From Pelagomonas calceolata (lineage: Eukaryota > Sar > Pelagophyceae > Pelagomonadales > Pelagomonadaceae): a stretch of 64,000 bases of DNA. The stretch spans positions 2,852,001 to 2,916,000 of the forward strand of contig CAKKNE010000006.1 of NCBI GenBank assembly GCA_918797485.1. The letters run 5' to 3'. The translations under genes and the position numbers were made by a program. Of this stretch, positions 1 to 7,025 are shown in pieces. The stretch's first letter is position 1, and the number at the start of each line of letters is the position of its first letter. The notes under the pieces were generated by a model that was not told the origin of the DNA, did no database searches, and worked only from the letters and a program-made list of their open reading frames with translations.

Positions 1-4
1 GCAG

Positions 5-205
5 ATGGCGCGGTGGCGGCGGAAGCCCGAGCCGCTGCCGCCGCCCGGTGTGGACGACGACCGTTTGGCGACGATCCCGGGGTCGACGCCGGCGACGCCC
101 AACACGTCAAGAGGTGAGATCGAGCTCGTGGTTCCCGACGACCAGTCGCCTTTGTCGTCGCTCGTCGAGCGGCGGTCGCTGGAGGACTTCCCCGGCAACC
201 CATGA
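5..205 (+). CDS. 3' end of a gene that begins before the window
   Basis: An open frame runs from the left edge to a TGA at 203-205 and would be the last about 66 residues of a plus-strand gene. The peptide is rich in Pro, Asp and Ser, with no domain I recognise. The first ATG (position 5) is at the window edge, so the true start is probably outside. The stop lies 34 bp from the convergent stop of the next gene, as elsewhere in this compact genome. It could also be a chance frame. Confidence 0.35.
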   Translation: MARWRRKPEPLPPPGVDDDRLATIPGSTPATPNTSRGEIELVVPDDQSPLSSLVERRSLEDFPGNP

Positions 206-238
206 AAGTACCCTTACCCCTGTGACTGCTAAGAACAT

Positions 239-2038
239 TCACGTAGTCTTAGGCTCCTGCAGCGGCGGGTCCCAGACGACGTCCCAGGCCCCCCGGAAGT
301 AGTTCAAAGCGATTTCGTTCGCCGCGGCCCGGTTCGACACGCCCGTCCCGAGGTTCGAGTCGAGCGTGACGACGTTCTCGAGGCGCGGGTCGGCCGTGTA
401 CTGGTCCCCGTCGAAGGGCACGACGAACCTTTTCACGCGTCGCCGCGCGAGGTGCCCGGAAATCCAGACGTCGTCCATGACTGTGGCGCCGGGCGGCGCG
501 CGCGCCATCTCCTCCCACAGCTTTCCGTCGAAGAACTTGGCCTTGACGGCGAAGCCGCAGTTGCCCCGCACGACGCTGACGGGGTGCGGCGCGTGGAGTT
601 CGTTGCCGTACACGAGATAGTTCTCCGTCCAGTGCGGGTAGCGCAGGGAGCGAGTCACGGGCCAGCCCGTCGCGCTCACCACCGCATCCGGGAAGCGCCG
701 GCTCCAGCTCGCGAAGGTCTCGAGCAAGCGCGGGGGGTACAACGTGTCGTCGTCGACGACGACCAACAACGCGTCATCGCCATTGGCTAAACCATCTCTA
801 ACAGCGGGAATCACCTTCGTCGCCGGCCCGTAGTCCTTCTCGATCCTTACTAGACGTACGCGCGGCGCCATGGCCGCGAGCCAGGGCGGCGTTGCGTAGG
901 CGCGCTGCTCCCGCGCCGAGTGCGTCGGCGTGTAGACGCGAATCTCGTCGGCCGCGAGCGTCTGTTGCAGGAGCGACTCGAGCACCTTGCGGATCTGGTG
1001 GATGCGCCCCGGGAGCGTCGTCAGCGTCACGACGACGCGAGGCTTCTCTCCGAGGACCGTGGGCCGCCGGTCGCCCAGTAAAGGCGCGCCGTCGACGACC
1101 TCGTCGTTCATTGGGGAGACGGCGCCGTCCGACGCGACGCAGACGCGCTTCTTTTGAGGAGCATTGCCTACCTTGCGGTAGATCCTCCTCACGGTCTTCG
1201 CTTTATTTCGCTGCTGGTTTCGTCGCATCACGGTCTGCGGCGCTTGGGGCGGGGCGATCTGCGAACCGGCATAGAGCACGGCGGCGCCGTCGCGCACGCG
1301 ATAGACGAAGGACCGACATCTTTTATGCCGGGCGCACGCTTCTTTCGCGGCACAGAGCCCGCCGTCGACCGTTGACAACTTTTGGTTTGGGATATCGAGC
1401 CAGAACTCGCTCCGCGCCTGGGCCACGTCATATACCGTAGTGTCGTGGATCGTCGTGTTCCGGAAGACCGGCGCGCCGCCGTCGGCGGCGTAGGCCGCGG
1501 CTCTCATTTGCAGTCTACCGGACGCGTCGTAGCGTCGCAGGGCGTTGCGCAGCGCGTCTCCAGCTTTCCCGTACAAGGCTACGAACAACGTGGCGGAGGT
1601 GCCGCTCCGCTGCACAGCATTAAAAAGCTCGTCCCGGGTCAAAAATGTCGTCTTGTCATTGACGCGTACTATGCCAGCACACCGCTTGCCCATGCGCCGA
1701 CACCGTGTTTTCGCCTCGCAGACGGACATGGCCGCGCCGTCTCCTTTAAAAGAGATGGAGAGGCGCCCGAAGCCGTCGTCCGGCGACACCTTGACACACA
1801 CGTTCGACTGAGGCGGCGGGGTCGCTTTCAGAAGACGGTCCGCCTCCAGGCGCTTCGCGAACTCTTCCCGCCAGCCCTCCTCGAGATCTTCGCCCGTCGC
1901 GTCGAAGCCGTCGCCCGTCTCTCCATATGTCCGGCCGCGCGGCGCCGCGCCGCTGTCCAAGTGAGGGTGCAGGTACAGAAACTTCCATGCGACCAGTGCG
2001 AGGAGTAGGGCCGCGAGGAGGGCGAGGCGCGGGCGCAT
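239..2038 (-). CDS. type II membrane glycosyltransferase-like protein
   Basis: The ATG at 2038 opens a 599-residue protein. The frame is open further upstream, but only from a TTG inside the upstream palindromic motif. The N-terminus has a short cytosolic head and one hydrophobic anchor (residues 6-25), typical of Golgi type II enzymes. Two Cys-containing PAN/apple-like segments (about 80-140 and 200-260) precede a C-terminal region from about 333. That region starts VVVTLTTLPGRIHQ and contains VVVDDDTLYP at about 424, a DxD-like nucleotide-sugar/metal motif, and later MDDVWISGHLARR. This pattern fits a glycosyltransferase of a GT2-like fold acting in the Golgi lumen. Family and substrate are not established. 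Motif copy 2110-2137 lies 72 bp upstream in sense orientation. Confidence 0.7.
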   Translation of the reverse strand: MRPRLALLAALLLALVAWKFLYLHPHLDSGAAPRGRTYGETGDGFDATGEDLEEGWREEFAKRLEADRLLKATPPPQSNVCVKVSPDDGFGRLSISFKGDGAAMSVCEAKTRCRRMGKRCAGIVRVNDKTTFLTRDELFNAVQRSGTSATLFVALYGKAGDALRNALRRYDASGRLQMRAAAYAADGGAPVFRNTTIHDTTVYDVAQARSEFWLDIPNQKLSTVDGGLCAAKEACARHKRCRSFVYRVRDGAAVLYAGSQIAPPQAPQTVMRRNQQRNKAKTVRRIYRKVGNAPQKKRVCVASDGAVSPMNDEVVDGAPLLGDRRPTVLGEKPRVVVTLTTLPGRIHQIRKVLESLLQQTLAADEIRVYTPTHSAREQRAYATPPWLAAMAPRVRLVRIEKDYGPATKVIPAVRDGLANGDDALLVVVDDDTLYPPRLLETFASWSRRFPDAVVSATGWPVTRSLRYPHWTENYLVYGNELHAPHPVSVVRGNCGFAVKAKFFDGKLWEEMARAPPGATVMDDVWISGHLARRRVKRFVVPFDGDQYTADPRLENVVTLDSNLGTGVSNRAAANEIALNYFRGAWDVVWDPPLQEPKTT

Positions 2039-2109
2039 CGCTGCTGCAAACGCTGCCCCGCAGCACTGCGGGCTGCCCCGACGCTGCCGACCCGTGACGG
2101 CTGGCCAAT

Positions 2110-2137
2110 TTGCTAGTGTCTTACAGGACGCTAGCAA
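2110..2137 (-). promoter_or_regulatory. upstream palindromic motif, copy 1
   Basis: A perfect 7-bp inverted repeat, TTGCTAG and CTAGCAA, flanks a 14-nt spacer. In sense orientation it faces the gene starting at 2038 (minus), 72 bp away. It is one of 12 copies in the window and the role is unknown. The spacer contains CTGTAAGACA, the best conserved part of the family. Confidence 0.7.
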
Positions 2138-2143
2138 ACGGGC

Positions 2144-2572
2144 TCAACATCGGACGTTTATTGTCCTACCCCATCCACCGTCCATCTGTATGGAACAAGA
2201 GACGAGCTTGCCGCCGTCGGCGCGCGCCTTGATCTGGGACACGTTCGATCCGCGATTCGCGACTTTCGTTGTCCCCGCTTCCTTGCCGAACGCCAATTTG
2301 AAGGGGTTGCCTTGACGCCTAAACGACGCCGAGAACGACACGGCCACCGCTCCGGGCGCCGGCGACCCGGAGCCGAGGATGTTTTCCACGCGTTGCAAGG
2401 CGCCGAGCGCGTCTTTGACGCCGGCGTCGCGGCCGATCGCCTGCTTGGCGAGGTTTACGACTTTGTTCGCCTCGGCGGGCGTACATGTCGCTCGTCGCAC
2501 GAGTGCTGAGGGCTGTCGAGGCGCGGGCGCCTGGAACGCCGCCGCGCACGCGACGAGGAGGAGTCCGCGCAT
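2144..2572 (-). CDS. small predicted plastid-targeted protein
   Basis: The ATG at 2572 gives 142 residues. The N-terminus is a hydrophobic signal peptide ending AAAFQAP, the A-F-x-A-P junction typical of bipartite plastid presequences in algae with red-derived secondary plastids, followed by a basic stretch. The mature part of about 120 residues has no domain I know and no membrane segment. It ends only a few bases from motif copy 1, so two minus-strand genes follow each other closely. Plastid import is inferred from the presequence alone. Confidence 0.6.
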   Translation of the reverse strand: MRGLLLVACAAAFQAPAPRQPSALVRRATCTPAEANKVVNLAKQAIGRDAGVKDALGALQRVENILGSGSPAPGAVAVSFSASFRRQGNPFKLAFGKEAGTTKVANRGSNVSQIKARADGGKLVSCSIQMDGGWGRTINVRC

Positions 2573-3182
2573 GCCGGCTGCACTCGTGCGAGGCCCGAGT
2601 CGTTCGGGGCGCACGGAGCGGTTCCTCCGTACCTGCGCGAAGCTAGCCTCGCGGCGGCGCTCGCGAATGGTGCGCGTGCGAACGCTCGACCGGCGCGGAC
2701 CCGTCGGACAAATGCCTCGATTTGGCTACATGGTTTATGTGAATGGATGTTCTTCAGATCGTCATCTAATATATGTTGATCGTCATGCGGGCGCGCGAGC
2801 GGTGGTTGCAGGACGCCGCTTGCGGTGCAGTGGGTTGATGCAGCGACGCGCGCGCTCGCAGCTGCCAGCCGTTGCAGCTGCCAGGATTTCAGCAAAGCTT
2901 TCGCAAGCTCACTGGCGATCAAGAATTACTGCAGCGGGCGAGCTGTGCGACTCGCTGCGACCTCGACCTAGCGTGCTGTAAGATACTAGCAAGGCCCAGG
3001 CCTTGCAAGCAGGGCAGAGTTTAGGCGCAGACCTTGCTCAGCGTGGCGCCTGGCGTGAAAAATTAACGGAAGCGAGTAGTTGACGCGGAATCCTGGAGCG
3101 TTAAGGACGAAAACAGAATACTCTGGAGTCTGGACTCCGCCACTCTAGGGACGGATGCTCAATTGACGCGGCGCCGACGCAT
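2573..3182. other. intergenic region between divergent genes
   Basis: This 610-bp stretch separates the minus gene ending its 5' side at 2572 from the plus gene at 3183. The only structure I see is motif copy 2 at 2966-2992, with a small local palindrome just after it (near 2995-3010). No convincing coding frame is present. Confidence 0.4.
2966..2992 (+). promoter_or_regulatory. upstream palindromic motif, copy 2
   Basis: CTAGCGTGCTGTAAG followed by ATACTAGCAA, sense to the gene at 3183 and about 190 bp upstream of its ATG. The right arm CTAGCAA is intact and the left arm is degenerate. Confidence 0.55.
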
Positions 3183-3773
3183 ATGGCCTGGCTCCGAGAC
3201 ATCCCTTGCAAAGATATCTCTCCAAAAGGCGACGACTACAGTGACATTTCCCTTAACGGTACTAGGTGGACTGGATTTCAGAGCTTCCTGGATAAGTGGG
3301 AAGACGCCAACGAAGCTGCACCACTCGAGACGCAGAAGGAGACGGCTACGGACATCAAGTACCTGCGGAAGTACGGCTGCGACTATCTCAAGAATTCGTC
3401 GCTCTGGGACTCGTTGGATTCGTACGAGGCGTGGCTGGCCGACGCTCAGAATAACAAGACGGTGAAGTCGCCTTACTGGTATGGACGAAATCTCTGTGTT
3501 CGGGGACGCGGTCACAAGCCTCTGAGTTTTTTCTGTCCCGAGGCGTGCGGGTGCCACCGCGGCGACGAGGACTGCCCGTTGACGTGTCCCGAGCGCGAAG
3601 CGACGACACCTCTCTGCCCCACGCATCAGCACAAGACTTTTGTGAATGCGTGCCACGGCCGAGTAGAAACTGGATATTGCTGTCCGCGACATCCTCGTGC
3701 GTATAGCTTCGATGTGGGCTTTTCGAGTGTTGGCACGAATGGGACCGCGCGGGCGGCGGCCGCCGGTGAATAA
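3183..3773 (+). CDS. Cys-rich protein with stramenopile-type CPxxCGC module
   Basis: The ATG at 3183 opens 196 residues. The N-terminal 70 residues are hydrophilic with many aromatic residues. From about 75 there is a Trp/Tyr-rich segment (SLWDSLDSYEAWLAD) followed by a Cys cluster (FCPEACGCHRGDEDCPLTCP), a ShK-like extracellular pattern common in stramenopile proteins. No signal peptide is visible, so either an upstream exon is missing from this model or the protein is not secreted. I do not assign a function. Confidence 0.55.
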   Translation: MAWLRDIPCKDISPKGDDYSDISLNGTRWTGFQSFLDKWEDANEAAPLETQKETATDIKYLRKYGCDYLKNSSLWDSLDSYEAWLADAQNNKTVKSPYWYGRNLCVRGRGHKPLSFFCPEACGCHRGDEDCPLTCPEREATTPLCPTHQHKTFVNACHGRVETGYCCPRHPRAYSFDVGFSSVGTNGTARAAAAGE

Positions 3774-3876
3774 TAAACCTTCGTTCATTCTTAGCACAGT
3801 TGTCTTCGAAGTAGATTGAGTGCGATAGAAGGGCGAAATTCCCCCTCGCCCTATCCTTGCATCATGACGGAGTCGA

Positions 3877-3904
3877 TTGCTAGCGTCCTGTAAGACACTA
3901 GCAA
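3877..3904 (+). promoter_or_regulatory. upstream palindromic motif, copy 3
   Basis: A perfect TTGCTAG / CTAGCAA inverted repeat with a 14-nt spacer (CGTCCTGTAAGACA), identical across the arms and spacer to copy 1. It is sense to Qri7 (ATG 4060), 155 bp upstream. The same 28 bp sit in front of two unrelated genes, which rules out simple gene duplication as the source. Confidence 0.75.
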
Positions 3905-3984
3905 GCAGCGTGTTGCAGTCACTGCGGCGCCGCAAGAGAGCGCTGTCGGCGCGAAGAGATCGTGCTTGCATCATCAAATCGGCA

Positions 3985-4055
3985 GTCAATAGCTTCGACG
4001 CGTCACCGCTCTCCCAACGGTGTAGCGCCTGCCCCAGCCAGAGCTGCATCTCCGG
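3985..4055 (-). pseudogene. antisense fragment resembling the TPR-like gene at 62.1 kb
   Basis: Read on the minus strand, this stretch in the 5' leader of Qri7 encodes MQLWLGQALHRWESGDASKL. The intact plastid gene at 62100-62903 encodes MQLWLGQALYAAGRRGDALK. About two thirds of 20-22 positions match. The match is too short to be a gene and is probably a shuffled remnant of a TPR-type helix pair. It could also be convergence on a TPR consensus. Confidence 0.35.
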
Positions 4056-4059
4056 CCCT

Positions 4060-5412
4060 ATGCGCAGCGCCATCATGCTCTTCGCGGCGGCCGCACGCGC
4101 GCTCTGCCCTCGCGTTACGCAGCCCGCGCGCCGCAGCATCATCCGAGCAGCAAAATCCAAGGTAAACAAGCCGCGCTACGCGACCGGCATGGCCAAGGCC
4201 GTGTATCGAGGCGAGGGCCTCGGCGCGCCGTCCTACGACAGCGCACCCATAGCGTTAAGTGGCCTGCCCGACACGACGAAGCCCTACGCCGTCCTGGGCA
4301 TCGAGACGTCGTGCGACGACACGGCCGCGGCCGTCGTGCGGTCCGACGGCACGATTTTAGGGGAGAGTGTCGCGAGCCAGCACGAGGTCCACGCGAAGTA
4401 CGGCGGCATCGTGCCCGGTTTAGCGAAGGAGGCCCATGAACTTGCAATTGACGCCGTCGTCGACGAGGCGCTTCAGCAGGCACACTTGACGATGAGCGAC
4501 GTGGGCGCGGTGGCGGCGACCGTCGGGCCGGGGCTGGAAATTTGTTTGCGAGTTGGTGCTAGAAAAGCAGCTCATCTAGCATCAAAATACCAAAAACCGT
4601 TCCTGCACTGCCATCACTTGGAGGCGCACTGCCTGGTCGCACGACTTCAGACAGAATTGGAGTTCCCCTACCTCGCCCTGCTCGTGTCGGGGGGCCACTG
4701 CCAGCTGCTCTGGGTGCAAGGCGTCGGCGACTGCTCGGTCCTCGGCGGAACTTTGGACGACGCGCTGGGCGAGGCGTACGACAAAGCAGCAAGGATGCTC
4801 CAGCTCTCGTCGGCGACGGGCGGCGGGCCGGCCCTGGAAAGAGCGGCTCTCCGAGGCAACGCGACGGCGGTCGACCTCCCGGTGCCGATGAAAAAACGCA
4901 AGGACTGCGACTTTTCGTATGCCGGTCTCAAAAATGCCTTACGGGGCAGGGTCGCCGAAAAACGTATTGAAAGAGGTCTGAGCGATGAGGACACTTTGCC
5001 AGATCAGGACGTCTACGATCTCGCGGCGTCGTTCCAGAGCGTCGCGATCGAGCACGTCGAGGACCGCCTCAGAGTTGCGTTTAAACGCGTTGTTGGAGAA
5101 GCCGGTGCGTCGCCGACGCTAGCCTTGGTCGGCGGCGTCGCGGCGAATGCGGAGTTGCGGCGGCGTGTGGCGTCTGTCGCGTCGCAGGCGGGCTGGCGGC
5201 TGGTCGTGCCGCCTCCGAGGTTGTGCACGGACAACGGGGTCATGGTGGCGTGGGCGGCGGTCGAGAAGGCGTCGCTGGGGTTTTCCGATGAAATCGATGA
5301 GGAGGTCGAGGTGATCCCGCGCTGGCCTTTTAGGGAGCACTCAGCGCCGGAGCCGGTGAAGATCGCGGTGAAGCTTGCGTCGAAGGCCGAGCGGGCGACG
5401 GCGGCGGCGTAA
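4060..5412 (+). CDS. OSGEPL1: mitochondrial tRNA N6-adenosine threonylcarbamoyltransferase (Qri7/OSGEPL1/TsaD family)
   Basis: From the ATG at 4060 the protein has 450 residues. The first about 45 are basic and Ala/Arg-rich with no acids, as in a mitochondrial presequence. The family core begins at about residue 79 (VLGIETSCDDTAAAVV). It has the metal-binding HHLEAH motif near 185, the nucleotide loop VSGGHCQLLW, and a C-terminal GGVAANAELRR. These are hallmarks of TsaD/Kae1, which transfers the threonylcarbamoyl group from TC-AMP to A37 of ANN-decoding tRNAs. The single-chain form with a presequence is the Qri7/OSGEPL1 type rather than cytosolic Kae1. An alternative ATG at 4075 is possible. 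No intron is visible. Confidence 0.93.
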   Translation: MRSAIMLFAAAARALCPRVTQPARRSIIRAAKSKVNKPRYATGMAKAVYRGEGLGAPSYDSAPIALSGLPDTTKPYAVLGIETSCDDTAAAVVRSDGTILGESVASQHEVHAKYGGIVPGLAKEAHELAIDAVVDEALQQAHLTMSDVGAVAATVGPGLEICLRVGARKAAHLASKYQKPFLHCHHLEAHCLVARLQTELEFPYLALLVSGGHCQLLWVQGVGDCSVLGGTLDDALGEAYDKAARMLQLSSATGGGPALERAALRGNATAVDLPVPMKKRKDCDFSYAGLKNALRGRVAEKRIERGLSDEDTLPDQDVYDLAASFQSVAIEHVEDRLRVAFKRVVGEAGASPTLALVGGVAANAELRRRVASVASQAGWRLVVPPPRLCTDNGVMVAWAAVEKASLGFSDEIDEEVEVIPRWPFREHSAPEPVKIAVKLASKAERATAAA

Positions 5413-5436
5413 GGTATCCAAAAAGAGTTCAATAAG

Positions 5437-6669
5437 TTAACCGACTATTTCCCCGGGGAGCAGCTCGGTGAGTCGCGGGCCGGGGATCCGGGCATCCCAC
5501 TCGCTCAACCCGCGCATCACATATTGCGAAGGGATGGTGCCACCGCGACGCATATCATCCGGCGTGCGTGCTCGCGCTGGATATAGGTGTCCCGCGCCGA
5601 CGATGGCGTGGTACTCGCGCGTGCTGTCGTCTTCGCGCATGGCCGCTGTAATCGTCCGGGCCCAAGCTGCCTCGCGTCGCGTATTCAAAATAGTAGTGCA
5701 GGGCTCACGGGTGACGTCGTCGTGTCCCAGGACGCTCACGGCAAGCCTCCTCGTGAAATCGAGGGGAACGTCCCAAGGGCACCCGCCCAGGCAAAGGACG
5801 GCGGCGGAGACGGCGCCTTCTGCCTCCCACGGGTCAGACGTGTAGCCGTTCACAAATTCCAAAATCGCGAGCATGTCGAGAAACCATCTTGGCGCCGGCT
5901 CCTCCATTGGTGGGAGCCCGGCCGGGCCGGCCCCTAGCGCCATGAGAGCTGCGGTGCATGTCACGAGGTTGCTTCCGCGGGGATGGTCGGCAACCGTCGC
6001 TACGGTGGCATCCAAACTTCCAGACAGTAAAGGGTCCTTAAATAATGTGGCCGCAGCCCAGTCCTCCGCCCCCCATGGGTCCTCGAGGCCGCGGATGTTT
6101 GGCCCCTCGTATGAAATCTCCACGCCGTTCATTATCGTGAAGATCTCAGTCCTCTGGTTGCATTGGCCTTCCAGGAAAAGTACGATCTCGCCGCGGCGCG
6201 CGCGTTCTACCAAACGAGCCGTGCGGTCACCAAAGCCAGGGCCGGTGCATCTGTGGATGTCGGCGTGGTAGATCATGGGGTGGTTCTCGACGTCTAGCTG
6301 GTCGCCGTTCGCCATGCCAATCTCGGAAGCCGTCTGGTCGCCGCGGACGTGCGAGCCTTTGAACAGAAAGCGGAGTGAATCTACGGCGACGCCCTTGCGA
6401 GCGGCGTACGCGTTAAATACCTTTCGCATCCTTGTGTACTCCTTTATCTTGAAGTGCACGTCCGCGGCGACGATCAACAGCGAGCGTCGCGCCGGCGGCG
6501 GCGCCGCGTGACCCGCGTCTGGCGCGTCGTCGTCACGGCCGCGATTTCCCAGGAGGTTTAGCAAAGAATGAAGCATGCTAGCGCCGGAGCCGAACAACCC
6601 GAAAAAAGCCTGGCAAGACGTACCCTCGCGCGATCGGCGCGAGCACGCAGGACTACTTGAGAGGGTCAT
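5437..6669 (-). CDS. SUMO-like (Rad60-type) ubiquitin-fold domain protein
   Basis: Two in-frame ATGs are plausible, at 6669 (410 residues) and 6576 (379 residues). A ubiquitin-like domain covers about residues 65-130 of the longer form. It contains DVHFKIKEYTRMRKVFNAYA and LRFLFKGSHVRGDQTASEIG, the SUMO/Rad60 pattern of a V-x-F-K-I-K strand, a basic helix and R-F-L-F-x-G. No C-terminal diglycine follows, so it is a fixed domain and not a modifier. The remaining about 300 residues include GEIVLFLEGQCN and a later IVGAGHLYP, faintly like TraB/ChaN-type proteins. I would not name a function from this. Its stop is 24 bp from the convergent Qri7 stop. Confidence 0.6.
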   Translation of the reverse strand: MTLSSSPACSRRSREGTSCQAFFGLFGSGASMLHSLLNLLGNRGRDDDAPDAGHAAPPPARRSLLIVAADVHFKIKEYTRMRKVFNAYAARKGVAVDSLRFLFKGSHVRGDQTASEIGMANGDQLDVENHPMIYHADIHRCTGPGFGDRTARLVERARRGEIVLFLEGQCNQRTEIFTIMNGVEISYEGPNIRGLEDPWGAEDWAAATLFKDPLLSGSLDATVATVADHPRGSNLVTCTAALMALGAGPAGLPPMEEPAPRWFLDMLAILEFVNGYTSDPWEAEGAVSAAVLCLGGCPWDVPLDFTRRLAVSVLGHDDVTREPCTTILNTRREAAWARTITAAMREDDSTREYHAIVGAGHLYPARARTPDDMRRGGTIPSQYVMRGLSEWDARIPGPRLTELLPGEIVG

Positions 6670-6835
6670 TGGAGCAAAGCTTGATTTAATTTTGCGTTCT
6701 CCCGGTGCAATCGGCCGGTGTGTACTCGTAACACTCGACGACAATCTGTCGACGCGTGTGTTTGCCGCGCCCCAGGTCAAGTGTTACCCGGCAAAATAGG
6801 CAATGGCTTGTGAAAAAACGTGATTAAAATTTCCC

Positions 6836-6863
6836 GCGCTAGCGGCCTGTAAGACACTAGCAA
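6836..6863 (+). promoter_or_regulatory. upstream palindromic motif, copy 4
   Basis: GCTAGCGGCCTGTAAGACAC followed by TAGCAA, sense to the C2-repeat gene, 162 bp upstream of ATG 7026. The core GTAAGACACTAGCAA is intact and the left arm lacks the outer TT. Confidence 0.7.
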
Positions 6864-7025
6864 TCTCATCTCAGCGCCGAGGCAGCCCAGCATCGCAGCA
6901 GCACATACTCCGAGAGCAGGGCAGCCCACCCAACTGCCTCGGCACTCGACTGCGCCCGACGACGCGTAGGAGCGCCAGGACGACGATGCGGCGGTAGCAA
7001 GCCAAAGCGCAGAGAGACAGCAGCC

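Noticed and set aside
3887-3902. GTAAGACACTAG inside the palindromic motif as a miniature intron or a trans-splicing site.
   Set aside because: Twelve bases are too few for cis-splicing and no leader RNA gene is visible. Kept only as a thought for RNA mapping; no support in the sequence.
2110-4060. Frames beginning LASCKTLA before the glycosyltransferase and Qri7, suggesting a shared N-terminal peptide.
   Set aside because: The shared peptide is merely the palindromic DNA motif read in one frame from a TTG. Both genes have good ATGs further downstream followed by proper targeting sequences.
3159-4169. A 336-codon open frame on the minus strand opposite the Cys-rich gene.
   Set aside because: It starts at a non-ATG codon, lies antisense to two better genes and has no domain apart from the short TPR-like piece. 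GC-rich DNA makes long antisense frames common.
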